From Candidatus Scalindua sediminis (GTDB lineage: Bacteria > Planctomycetota > Brocadiia > Brocadiales > Scalinduaceae): a DNA stretch of 64,000 nt. The translations under genes were made by a program, and so were the position numbers. The notes beneath the pieces are model-generated. The model did not search any database. It was not told the DNA's origin and worked only from the letters and a program-made list of their open reading frames with translations. Below are positions 1 through 8,296 of this stretch, in pieces. How positions within the stretch are numbered: the stretch's first letter is position 1; each line of letters begins with the position of its first letter. The stretch is taken from NCBI GenBank assembly GCA_008636105.1, contig VSDH01000002.1, positions 103,303 through 167,302 on the forward strand. The letters run 5' to 3'.

Positions 1-1619
1 AAGCTCATCAACAAGCATCAACCCTCAGATCAGAATATGTGATAGCACTAAAAGGTAAAGTTACTGAAAGACCGGAGGATATGGTTAATCCGAATTTGGA
101 TACGGGTGAAATTGAATTGTTTGTTGACAAATTAGAAATATTAAATACAAGCGAGACAACGCCATTTGAGATTACGGACGATACCGAAGTTTCAACCGAA
201 TTAAGGCTCAAGTATAGATACCTTGACCTCAGGCGTCCGGTTATGCAGAAGTATTTAGCCTTCAGGCACAAAGTATGCCAGGTTGCCAGGCAATATTTTG
301 ACCGTAACAATTTTATTGAGGTTGAAACACCATTCCTGACCAAAAGCACACCGGAAGGCGCAAGAGACTACCTTGTCCCAAGCAGAATAAACAGGGGACA
401 ATTCTATGCCTTGCCGCAATCTCCACAGCTCTTTAAGCAGATATTAATGGTTTCTGGATTGGATCGATATTTTCAAATAGTCAAATGTTTTAGAGACGAG
501 GATCTGCGTGCACAACGTCAACCGGAATTCACACAGCTTGACCTGGAAATGTCATTCGTCAGGGAAGATGACGTTATCAATATTATAGAAGGATTAATGG
601 TAGACATCTTCAGCAAAGTACTGAATAAAGAAATTACTACCCCATTCCCAAGGCTCTCATATCATGATGCAATGAAAATGTATGGATGTGATGCCCCTGA
701 TTTGAGATTTGGGATGACAATAGAGGAGATAACCGACATTGCAAAGAAAACTGATTTCAAGGTGTTTCAAAAAGTAGCTGAATCCGGTGGTCAGGTAAGA
801 GGTATTAATGCAACTGGCTGTGCGAGCCTTTCAAGAAAAGAGATAGATGAATTAACAACATTTGTTAATCAATTTGGGGCTAAAGGTCTCGCGTGGTTTA
901 AGGTGGATGAAAGTGGACTCACTTCTCAAATTGCAAAGTTCTTTACCGCTGAGGAACAATCTGAAATAAAAGAACGTTTCAAGGCAGCCCCGGGTGACTT
1001 GCTATTATTTGTGGCTGATAAAGAAAGTGTAGTTTCACAATCACTCTCTCAATTACGACTCAACATTGGCAAACGAAACGGATTGATTCCTGCCCGCCCT
1101 CATTCTGGCGGGAATGAAAAGGAGTTTAATTTTTCATGGATTGTTGATTTTCCACTCCTTGAATTTAATGAGGAACTGGGCAGGTACGATTCCCTTCATC
1201 ACCCATTTACTTCACCACGTCAGGAAGATCTTCAGATTCTTGAAGAGAGACCTCTCGATGTCAGGGCAAGGGCTTACGACATTGTCTTAAATGGTGTTGA
1301 ACTGGGGGGAGGGAGTATACGAATACACAGGCCTGATATACAAAAAAGAATTTTCCATCTACTTAATATTGATGATGAGACTGCGCAAAAACGGTTTGGA
1401 TTTTTGCTGGAGGCATTAAAATATGGCGCTCCTCCACATGGGGGCATAGCGCTTGGACTTGACAGGATGGTAACCATACTCTTAGGGCTTGATGATATAA
1501 GAGAAGTTATAGCATTCCCAAAGACTCAGAAGGCCACATGCCTGATGGTTGATGCCCCTTCTGAGGTAGACGAAAACCAACTCAAAGATCTTGGTATATC
1601 ACTTCGAAAACCAGAATAA
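1..1619 (+). CDS. aspS: Aspartyl-tRNA synthetase, bacterial type, 5' end outside window
   Basis: Charges tRNA-Asp with aspartate in the cytoplasm. The reading frame is open from base 3, and the anticodon-binding domain continues across the window edge, so roughly the first 50 residues are missing. The class II core is clear: motif 2 region with FRDEDLRAQRQPEFTQLD, an inserted GAD-like domain in the middle, and motif 3 GIALGLDRM near the C-terminus, which ends LGISLRKPE as in full-length homologues. An oddity is a short palindromic insertion at about 1090-1112 that adds residues ARPHSGGNE just before the conserved EFNFSWIVDFPL segment. The frame is kept, so the gene is probably functional. Confidence 0.97.
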   Translation, partial: AHQQASTLRSEYVIALKGKVTERPEDMVNPNLDTGEIELFVDKLEILNTSETTPFEITDDTEVSTELRLKYRYLDLRRPVMQKYLAFRHKVCQVARQYFDRNNFIEVETPFLTKSTPEGARDYLVPSRINRGQFYALPQSPQLFKQILMVSGLDRYFQIVKCFRDEDLRAQRQPEFTQLDLEMSFVREDDVINIIEGLMVDIFSKVLNKEITTPFPRLSYHDAMKMYGCDAPDLRFGMTIEEITDIAKKTDFKVFQKVAESGGQVRGINATGCASLSRKEIDELTTFVNQFGAKGLAWFKVDESGLTSQIAKFFTAEEQSEIKERFKAAPGDLLLFVADKESVVSQSLSQLRLNIGKRNGLIPARPHSGGNEKEFNFSWIVDFPLLEFNEELGRYDSLHHPFTSPRQEDLQILEERPLDVRARAYDIVLNGVELGGGSIRIHRPDIQKRIFHLLNIDDETAQKRFGFLLEALKYGAPPHGGIALGLDRMVTILLGLDDIREVIAFPKTQKATCLMVDAPSEVDENQLKDLGISLRKPE

Positions 1620-1659
1620 ATTGTCCGTTAATTGAAAATATAGTTTGGACGTCATTCTA

Positions 1660-1745
1660 GTCCGCTTCACGGACTGTCATTAGTCATTTAGCCCGCTTTG
1701 GCGGGCCGTCATTAGCTGATTACATCAGCCAGTCAATAAACATTT
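1660..1745. repeat. Small palindromic repeat around AGCCCGC...GCGGGC
   Basis: A stretch with TCATTAGTCATTTAGCCCGC followed by a matching GCGGGCCGTCATTAG arm. The same unit recurs at 2115-2185 and, inverted, near 23670-23705, 30320-30355 and 30745-30775. It lies between aspS and the ORF6N remnant and has no coding content. Confidence 0.7.
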
Positions 1746-1869
1746 AGCTAACCCCATACAGAACGATACGCTCGGGTGGGAATGCTTGCCAGCCAAAACA
1801 CTAGATGGGCTAGTCTGGCTGGTTGAAACATGAATCAATCTACGCTTTAAAAAAAGCAAACCGGATTCA

Positions 1870-2112
1870 ATGAAAAAGACGAAAACCTTACCAATACCTG
1901 AAGAAACAATAGAAGGTAAAATATTGCTTATCAGACATAAAAAGGTAATGCTCGACACAGATTTGGCTTTACTCTATGAGGTAGAAATAAGAGCCTTAAA
2001 TCAAGCAGTTAAGAGAAATATTGAACGCTTTCCAGGAGACTTCATGTTTCAGTTAACAAAAGGAGAGTATGAATCTTTAAGATCACAATTTGTGACCTTA
2101 AGCCGTCATTAA
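1870..2112 (+). pseudogene. ORF6N-domain protein, C-terminally truncated
   Basis: The 80-residue product has the start of an ORF6N (KilA-N related) DNA-binding domain: the IPEETIEGKILLIRHKKVML opening, the TDLALLYEV segment, and ALNQAVKRNIERFPGDFMFQ. Family members run to about 170-250 residues and continue after the FVTL segment. Here the frame ends at SRH*, where the palindromic TCATTTAGCCCGC repeat begins, so the gene appears to have been cut by repeat insertion or deletion. Such proteins are common in phage and accessory regions. It is probably non-functional. Confidence 0.75.
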
Positions 2113-2249
2113 TTAATAGTCATTTGTCATTTAGCCCGCTAGGCGGGCCGTCATTAGCTGATTAAATCAACCGTCATTAACCGCTTACTAATCACTTCTT
2201 AACAATTCATTATAAAAGAATCATAATCCGAAAACCTTTGAAATTATAA

Positions 2250-2440
2250 CTTAAACCTAAATTGAGCGATTATTGTAGCCGCCCCCATTCCTCCCCATAG
2301 CTTGCTAGCGCAAGCTAGCAGTGGGGATGGGGGCGTAACTTACGTGAGAATCTCATTAACCCATCAGATGATAAGAAACGCAGGCTAAAGCCTTCGGCTA
2401 CAGTAACGTATAATATGAAATCGCTCAACTTAGGTTTAAG
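2250..2440. mobile_element. MITE-like element, family A, copy 1
   Basis: A 191-bp non-coding element bounded by 21-bp terminal inverted repeats: CTTAAACCTAAATTGAGCGA at 2250 and its complement ending at 2440, with one mismatch. It carries the GC-rich palindrome (2281-2334) internally. Related elements lie at 16300-16575, 17650-17836, 27929-28151 and 51937-52079. No transposase is encoded. Confidence 0.8.
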
Positions 2441-2476
2441 TCAGCTTCTTAAGATGCAAAGAAGGAGGATGTTTAA

Positions 2477-2863
2477 ATGAAATTGGAAGATCTTAAGGTT
2501 TATCAACTTGCAATGGATATCGGTGAGAGGGTTTGGTTGATTGTTAGCAAGTGGGATTATTTTGCCAAAGATACGGTAGGCAAACAATTAGTTAGATCAG
2601 TTGATTCAATAGCAGCGAACTTAAGCGAAGGTTATGGTCGTTTTTTCTACAAGGAAAATAGACAATTCTGCTATTATAGCAGAGGTTCACTTTACGAGAC
2701 AAAAACATGGCTCAAAAAATCACACGATCGTGGTTTGATAATTGGTGACGATTTCCAGTCTTTACAAAAAGATATTGAAACAATTACTTTTAAGTTAAAC
2801 AATTATATTAAATCTATAGGTGCACAGACTGATCGAAAAACCAATGACGGCGAAGCCAACTGA
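2477..2863 (+). CDS. Four-helix-bundle protein (S23 / 23S rRNA IVP family)
   Basis: A 128-residue member of the four-helix-bundle family first known from intervening sequences in 23S rRNA genes. Conserved features are LEDLKVYQLAMDI at the N-terminus, QLVRSVDSIAANLSEGYGRF at residues 36-55 and RGSLYETKTWL in helix 3. A good Shine-Dalgarno, GAAGGAGG, precedes ATG 2477. The cellular function of this family is not established. This copy is intact and shows the uninterrupted form of the site (DSIAANLSEGYGRF) that is split by GIY-YIG ORFs at 31.5 and 38.9 kb. Confidence 0.9.
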   Translation: MKLEDLKVYQLAMDIGERVWLIVSKWDYFAKDTVGKQLVRSVDSIAANLSEGYGRFFYKENRQFCYYSRGSLYETKTWLKKSHDRGLIIGDDFQSLQKDIETITFKLNNYIKSIGAQTDRKTNDGEAN

Positions 2864-2905
2864 CTCTATGACAACGAAGTGAATGACTTAACCTATTTTT
2901 AAAAG

Positions 2906-4984
2906 ATGGACAAATCAGATCTAGACAAATCTATTCAATACATTAAGGGAGTAGGTCCCAAACGATATCAGACGCTTAAAAGACTGGGCATTCATACCGT
3001 AAAAGACCTTCTTTATTACTTTCCCCGCACATATCAGGACAGATCTCAAATTGAGAAAATCTCAGGATTGGAAAAAGGTGTTACTTCAATGGTCAAAGGG
3101 AAGGTCTTCAATGTTAAGTCTTACAATACCAGGGGGTGGAGAAACATCTTTGAGATTTCTGTTGCGGACGGTACGAGTATCCTCCTTGTTAAATGGTTTA
3201 ATCAACCATACCTGAATGATGTGTTTCAAGTGAATGACCACGTATTCTTATATGGTAAGGTTTCTGTATATAAACAGGCACTGCAGATGGTAAACCCTGA
3301 ATACGAAATAGTGTCAGAGGAGGATGGCCTGGGCGAGAGTGTTGCAATATTACCCGTTTATTCACTAACAGAGGATATGAGACAACCTCGCTTCCGTAAA
3401 CTCATGAAACAGGTTGTGGACGAGCATTCACATCTGGCTGATGAGATATTTACGGCTGATATTCTTAAGAAACATAAGTTTGTGCCAATTACGTTTGCAA
3501 TAAAGAATATCCATTTTCCCGATTCATTCGACAGCCTTGCAGAATCTAAAAAAAGGCTGAAATACGAAGAATTCTTTACATTCGAAACGGCAATGGCGCT
3601 TCGCAAACGCAATATAAAGGAAGCCAGAGGTTACAAATTCCGAATAGGACCAAATGTTGAGGATCACATTTATAAGCTCTTTCCATTTAAACTTACACGC
3701 AGTCAGGAGAAGGTTATAAGAGATATACATGAAGATATGTGCAGTGTGCGACCTATGAATCGTCTGCTTCAAGGTGACGTTGGCTCTGGCAAAACGGTAG
3801 TGGCCGTTTATGCCCTGCTTGCAGCCATTGCAAATGGTTTTCAAACAGCCCTTATGGCGCCTACAGAAATTCTTGCGGAGCAACACTACCGTACGCTTAA
3901 GCGCTTCCTTGCTGATGCAAAGGTGAGAGTACTACTTTTGACAGGGGGGGCAAAGACAAAGTTAAGGAAGGAGAATTTAGAGCGTATAAGGCAGGGTGAA
4001 ACTGACCTTGTTGTGGGTACTCATGCCTTAATTGAGGGAGATGTGGAATTTAAAAAGTTAGGTTTGATAGTGATCGACGAGCAGCACAAGTTTGGAGTGA
4101 TGCAGCGTACGAGACTAAGGCAAAAGGGACGCAAACCCCAGCCGGACGTCCTGGTAATGACGGCAACTCCTATCCCTAGGACTCTTTCCCTGACTGTGTT
4201 TGGTGATCTTGACGTTTCTATTATTGATGAATTACCACCCGGTCGAACCCCTGTTGAGACATATCGGGTAACAACAAAGAAACAAAATGATGCCTATGAG
4301 TTTATTCGTAAAGAGGTGAAGAATGGGAGACAGGTATTTGTTGTTTACCCGCTGGTGGAGGAGTCTGAAAAACTTGACCTCAAGGCAGCCACTGTAGAGG
4401 CAAAGAGACTTCAGGATGAGGTATTTCCTGAATTAAAGGTAGGACTTCTGCATGGACAGATGAAATCAAACTTGAAGGATAAAATTATGTCGGAATTTAT
4501 AAACCGTAAGTATGATATCCTTGTGTCAACAATCGTGATAGAGGTGGGGATTGATGTGCCAAATGCTACCGTGATGGCGATTGAGCACGCCGAACGATTT
4601 GGACTTGCACAGCTTCACCAGCTCAGGGGCAGGATAGGACGCAGCTCACACCAGTCTTATTGTCTGCTCTTTGGTACTCCCAAGAGTACAGAATCCCGTC
4701 AGAGGCTCAAGATTATGTTGGAAACAAATGATGGATTTAAGATAGCGGAGGAAGACCTGAGGCTCAGGGGACCGGGAGAGTTCTTTGGGACACGACAACA
4801 CGGCTTACCTGAATTTAAGATTGGTGACATAATCAATGACTATAATATATTAAAGCTGGCGCGAGACGACGCCTTTAAACTTGTGAATGAAAGCCAGAAG
4901 TCAAAGACCTCAAAAAACCGTATGCTCCTGAAAAGGATTACAGAAAACTTCAAACATAAACTCGACCTGATAAATACGGGATGA
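2906..4984 (+). CDS. recG: ATP-dependent DNA helicase RecG
   Basis: Branch-migrating helicase that reverses stalled forks and processes recombination intermediates. Its 692 residues have a normal RecG layout: an N-terminal wedge/OB domain (about 1-160), helicase motif I GDVGSGKT (about 290), motif II DEQH (391-394), motif III MTATPIPRT (about 418), and motif VI in QLRGRIGRSSH. The C-terminal TRG segment is present (RLRGPGEFFGTRQHG). ATG 2906 follows a short AT-rich spacer after the 4HB gene. Nothing looks damaged. Confidence 0.97.
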   Translation: MDKSDLDKSIQYIKGVGPKRYQTLKRLGIHTVKDLLYYFPRTYQDRSQIEKISGLEKGVTSMVKGKVFNVKSYNTRGWRNIFEISVADGTSILLVKWFNQPYLNDVFQVNDHVFLYGKVSVYKQALQMVNPEYEIVSEEDGLGESVAILPVYSLTEDMRQPRFRKLMKQVVDEHSHLADEIFTADILKKHKFVPITFAIKNIHFPDSFDSLAESKKRLKYEEFFTFETAMALRKRNIKEARGYKFRIGPNVEDHIYKLFPFKLTRSQEKVIRDIHEDMCSVRPMNRLLQGDVGSGKTVVAVYALLAAIANGFQTALMAPTEILAEQHYRTLKRFLADAKVRVLLLTGGAKTKLRKENLERIRQGETDLVVGTHALIEGDVEFKKLGLIVIDEQHKFGVMQRTRLRQKGRKPQPDVLVMTATPIPRTLSLTVFGDLDVSIIDELPPGRTPVETYRVTTKKQNDAYEFIRKEVKNGRQVFVVYPLVEESEKLDLKAATVEAKRLQDEVFPELKVGLLHGQMKSNLKDKIMSEFINRKYDILVSTIVIEVGIDVPNATVMAIEHAERFGLAQLHQLRGRIGRSSHQSYCLLFGTPKSTESRQRLKIMLETNDGFKIAEEDLRLRGPGEFFGTRQHGLPEFKIGDIINDYNILKLARDDAFKLVNESQKSKTSKNRMLLKRITENFKHKLDLINTG

Positions 4985-5010
4985 TCCTATTTTATTTAAT
5001 AATTTATTGG

Positions 5011-5039
5011 TTGACACTGTAAACATATTTTATTACATT
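5011..5039 (+). promoter_or_regulatory. Candidate sigma-70 promoter of the higBA-type pair
   Basis: TTGACA (5011-5016), a 17-bp spacer and TACATT (5034-5039) stand directly before ATG 5047. Initiation 6-8 bases after the -10 box would give an almost leaderless message. Prediction from consensus only. Confidence 0.45.
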
Positions 5040-5046
5040 AATCGTA

Positions 5047-5319
5047 ATGGCATATATTGTAGATGAAAGGAAAATATTAAAGACATTAAACAAATTAGAT
5101 AAATCAATCAGGGCTGCTTATTCGGCCTGGAAAGGAATTGTTACTAATCACGGATTAAGGGGATTGAGAAAAGTTAAGGGTTTTCATTTGGAAAAGCTAA
5201 AGGGAAAGCGAAGAGGGCAATATTCATGTCGGCTTAACAGAGGTTATAGAATCTTTTTTAAGCAGACGGATAATAATTTTATGATTGAAGTATTGGAGAT
5301 AAGTAAACATGCATACTAA
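5047..5319 (+). CDS. RelE/HigB-family toxin
   Basis: A 90-residue RelE/ParE-superfamily protein, likely a ribosome-dependent mRNA interferase. Typical elements are the LRKVKGFHLEKLKGKRRGQYSCRLN region, where basic residues follow a Leu-Arg pair, and YRIFFKQ. It overlaps the downstream HTH gene (start 5309), giving the toxin-first order seen in higBA modules. There is no clear Shine-Dalgarno before ATG 5047. Activity cannot be judged from sequence. Confidence 0.85.
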   Translation: MAYIVDERKILKTLNKLDKSIRAAYSAWKGIVTNHGLRGLRKVKGFHLEKLKGKRRGQYSCRLNRGYRIFFKQTDNNFMIEVLEISKHAY

Positions 5320-5668
5320 AAAAAGAATTACAGCATTAAAAGTTGGTCAGGAGTTGATAGAGCTTGGTTTAAAAGTTCAGCGCAAGGAAGTGCCTTTGGA
5401 TATAGTTATAAATGAAATTAACCCCGACTTTCTTGGTTCCGTCTCTAAACACATCCCTGAATGGGAAAAAGATATTGAACCCTATGACAGGATATTGGCC
5501 TTAATGGAAATTCAGGGCATAAGCAAGTCAGAACTTGCAAGAAGACTGGGTATCTCAAGGCAATATGTAACGGATTTACTTAATGGGAAAAAACCAATCA
5601 CATTAAAATCTGCAAAAAAATTCGCTCATGCGCTGGAGGTGCCAGTATCCGGAATTATCGGGATGTGA
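5309..5668 (+). CDS. HigA-type XRE-family antitoxin
   Basis: A 119-residue DNA-binding protein with a helix-turn-helix at about residues 70-105 (GISKSELARRLGISRQYVTD). The N-terminal half is probably the toxin-binding part. It overlaps the RelE-like gene by 11 bases, indicating translational coupling. Antitoxins of this class usually repress their own operon, so the promoter near 5011-5039 is a plausible target. Confidence 0.85.
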   Translation: MHTKKRITALKVGQELIELGLKVQRKEVPLDIVINEINPDFLGSVSKHIPEWEKDIEPYDRILALMEIQGISKSELARRLGISRQYVTDLLNGKKPITLKSAKKFAHALEVPVSGIIGM

Positions 5669-5727
5669 TGATTACTTACTAGCTTGGACACATCGCATAA
5701 AATTGGTGCTATTGCCCATGTTTATAT

Positions 5728-6111
5728 TTAAAACTGAACATAGAACTTCCTTGTCCTGGGTCCGTCAAACTCGCAAAAGAAAATAGCCTGCCAGGTCCCT
5801 AATAAAAGCTGACCGTCTTTTATTATAACCCTTACGGACGAACCAAGCAGAGACGCCTTGATGTGGGCATCGCTATTGCCTTCCATGTGAGAATAGTTGT
5901 CCTGCTGAGGGATCAACTCCTCAAGCTTTTTCAGTATGTCCCGGGGAACGGCCGGGTCAGCATTCTCATTAATGGTGACCGCAGTTGTGGTGTGGGGGAC
6001 GAATACTGTGGCTACGCCTTCCGAAATCTCTTCCACAAGGTCTTGAATCTGTGCCGTGATGTCGATGAACTCGTTACGCCTTGACGTTTGAATGGTGAAT
6101 TGCTTGATCAT
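5728..6111 (-). CDS. YjbQ/UPF0047 family protein (secondary thiamine-phosphate synthase family)
   Basis: A 127-residue member of the YjbQ family, with the signature HTTTAVTINENADP and the histidine-rich NYSHMEGNSDAHIKASLLG. Some members show weak thiamine-phosphate synthase activity; the true role is uncertain. Length and both ends (MIKQFTIQTSRR, GPRTRKFYVQF) match the family. It is convergent with the higBA pair. Confidence 0.92.
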   Translation of the reverse strand: MIKQFTIQTSRRNEFIDITAQIQDLVEEISEGVATVFVPHTTTAVTINENADPAVPRDILKKLEELIPQQDNYSHMEGNSDAHIKASLLGSSVRVIIKDGQLLLGTWQAIFFCEFDGPRTRKFYVQF

Positions 6112-6483
6112 ATCAAATTAAAGATACGAGTAGGGGGTCCCTGGATCTTTGGTCTTCATCTTGAGGAATTACATTATTTGCAATCCTATTTAAAGTCAAG
6201 AAAAAAGAGATGGCTAGGTGAGATGTGGTTTGGGAATTTTAGGGACAATATACTAATTAATAAGTTATGTGCCTGCCCGCCCGGCTATGCCTTTTGGCGG
6301 GCCTGCCCGACGGGTTGTTTGGCGGGCCTGTCTGACCTGTCCGATCCGGCACAGGCGGGCCTGCCCGCCCCCATTCCTAGCTTACGCAAGGAAGCTATGG
6401 GGGGCGGGTCCCCGGAAATATTAAATTTATACTTGACTTGGTGTGTCATAAGTGATACATATAGCAAATAGGAGGATACGGAA
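6112..6483. repeat. GC-rich palindrome cluster between yjbQ and the RHH gene
   Basis: Bases 6270-6412 are a string of GCCTGCCCG / GGCGGGC blocks ending in a CCCCCATTCC...GGAAGCTATGGGGGG palindrome (6364-6408). No gene is supported. The sequence just before 6484 (AAATAGGAGGATACGGAA) supplies the ribosome binding site of the next gene. Confidence 0.75.
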
Positions 6484-6708
6484 ATGCCTACAAAAAACCC
6501 GAGAATTAATGTTGTATTAGAAAAACCGCTTTATGATAACATTGAACGTCTTGCCAAAAAAGATGGAGTTTCTCTTTCTTTAAAAGTACGTGATCTTGTA
6601 AAAGAAGCATTAGAGATACAGGAAGATATAACCCTGTCCAACTTTGCAAAAAAGAGAGAACGCACCTTCCGTAAAACAAAGGCCCTGAAACATAATGAGG
6701 TTTGGTAG
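6484..6708 (+). CDS. Ribbon-helix-helix type antitoxin (RelB-like)
   Basis: A 74-residue protein with an N-terminal RHH-like segment (NPRINVVLEKPLYDNIERLA) followed by KKDGVSLSLKVRDLVKEALE and a basic tail. It is preceded by AGGAGG and directly followed by a RelE-type gene whose start overlaps its stop. It is probably the autorepressing antitoxin of that pair. Confidence 0.82.
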   Translation: MPTKNPRINVVLEKPLYDNIERLAKKDGVSLSLKVRDLVKEALEIQEDITLSNFAKKRERTFRKTKALKHNEVW

Positions 6709-6986
6709 AATTGTCATTTGAGCTTAAATATCATCCTGATGTCAGGGCAGTTGACATACCATTGATTAATTCAAAGCTTAGAAGACGTATTAAAAAAGCG
6801 ATAGAAACACGTCTTATAACCGCCCCTCATCAATACGGCGAACCTTTAAGAAAAACCCTCAAGGGATATTGGAAGCTAAGGGTTGGAGATTATAGAGTAG
6901 TCTTTAAAATAGTGGAGAGCGAAGTATGGATACTGGGTATTATTCATAGAAAAGATGTATATAAGAAGATAAAGAAAAGGGTATGA
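6702..6986 (+). CDS. RelE/ParE-family toxin
   Basis: The product of about 91-94 residues has the RelE-superfamily motifs PLRKTLKGYWKLRVGDYRVV and ILGIIHRKDVYKK. No ATG is available. TTG 6702 overlaps the antitoxin stop, and TTG 6711 sits about 10 bases after GAGG and may be the true start. It is likely an mRNA interferase partnered with the RHH protein. Confidence 0.87.
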   Translation: MVELSFELKYHPDVRAVDIPLINSKLRRRIKKAIETRLITAPHQYGEPLRKTLKGYWKLRVGDYRVVFKIVESEVWILGIIHRKDVYKKIKKRV

Positions 6987-7432
6987 AGAAATTATAGCTA
7001 AGTAAACCCCGTTAGAAGTTCGGGTGAGGCATTAGGCCCCATCCGAACTATGTATTTTTCACTCCGCCCACAGGACAGGGCTTTGTTTCTAACTGGGTAA
7101 AAATAGCAGGTGCTGTTCCAAAGGAAAACACGATAAAGCTTAGCGAGGTAGTAAAAGGGAAAGCGAGAAATCTGGAAACTCTAAAAAAATAGTAAATTTT
7201 CAGAAAAGATTACCGATAATATATAGTTAACCTTATTCTTGATAAATACGGGGTAAGATGTCTTTCACATTAGTAAAATCTTTATTTGCTGTAGTTAAAG
7301 GTATTAAAAAAACAAAAAAAACTATTGTATTCATACATAATTATGATAACATTCGAACTTTTGCAATAATTCAGTTATTCTTTTACCTACTTTATTCTCG
7401 ATAATTATTGATTAATAGGATACTTTTTAGCT
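6987..7432. other. Intergenic stretch with a possible 3' gene remnant (about 7060-7191)
   Basis: One frame is open to the stop at 7189-7191 and reads GQGFVSNWVKIAGAVP and then KENTIKLSEVVKGKARNLET. It looks protein-like but has no start codon or homologue I recognise, so it may be the tail of a deleted gene. CCCCGTTAG at about 7005 resembles the ends of family C elements, but no matching right end was found. The rest is AT-rich and featureless. Confidence 0.35.
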
Positions 7433-8281
7433 ATGTTTAAGAACCTTCTTTCCCCACTGCTAGTACGCCGAAGGCGCACGAGCAAGCTGTGGGGACTTTT
7501 TATATGTTTAACGTTACTATTAAGCACCGCCCCTGTTTTTGCATTCGATTCTAAATCTGAGATGGCAAAGGTTAATAAAAAACAGGTGTTAGAGGATGTG
7601 TATGCACTTGTTGATTCTCAGGGAGTAAAGCTGTTCAGAGAGGAAAACAGGGAGATGAATAAAGAGCTTATGGAGCTTTTTGATGTTTCTATTCCTAGAT
7701 CAAAGCTTGAGCAGTTTTATACAATGCTTTTTTACATTTCTAAGTATGCAACAATCGAAAAGGATGCGTTTATTATTGATCCTGATTTGACTATCAGGCT
7801 TTTGATCTCAAGTAAGGTTTTTACCAATCCTGAATTTCCAAGGAGGATTTCCAGGATTTTCCTGGTTAGAAACAATCGGGAAAAACCACTTTATAAAGTT
7901 TTCTTTGATAGCAATGAAGTAAAGCTGGATTTGAATAAGGGTGATGGATTCGGGATTTCAAGAGAAGGAATGCGCCAGCAGGCAGAGGCATTGGTTTTTT
8001 ACGGATTCTTTTCTTTCCGTTTAAGAGAAAAGGGAGATAATGTCGAGGCCTTTGATTTTGAAAATGTTGACCTTTACGGGTCTTTCGGGTCTCGCGGCCT
8101 TATTAATGTTGATATAAATTATGTTGCCTTAAAGTCCGTTGAATTTCATAAGGGGTCAGAAATGGCCCTTGTAAGGGCAAAGGTTTCAAGAAGAGAGTTT
8201 GAAATAAACGAGCACACCTGGCTTCTTAGTCTCGTTACGAGATTTGTAACGGATAAATCTCTTCAGCCGATTGACTGGTAA
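7433..8281 (+). CDS. Secreted protein of unknown function
   Basis: A 282-residue protein with a signal peptide: positive residues, then LWGLFICLTLLLSTAPVFAF with cleavage likely after VFA. The mature part is soluble and charged, with no motif I recognise. The DNA for residues 7-21 (7452-7494) is an imperfect copy of the local GC-rich palindrome, giving the unusual SPLLVRRRRTSKLWG n-region. It stands alone, upstream of the convergent tex gene. Confidence 0.75.
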   Translation: MFKNLLSPLLVRRRRTSKLWGLFICLTLLLSTAPVFAFDSKSEMAKVNKKQVLEDVYALVDSQGVKLFREENREMNKELMELFDVSIPRSKLEQFYTMLFYISKYATIEKDAFIIDPDLTIRLLISSKVFTNPEFPRRISRIFLVRNNREKPLYKVFFDSNEVKLDLNKGDGFGISREGMRQQAEALVFYGFFSFRLREKGDNVEAFDFENVDLYGSFGSRGLINVDINYVALKSVEFHKGSEMALVRAKVSRREFEINEHTWLLSLVTRFVTDKSLQPIDW

Positions 8282-8296
8282 GGCCTAATACTGGAA

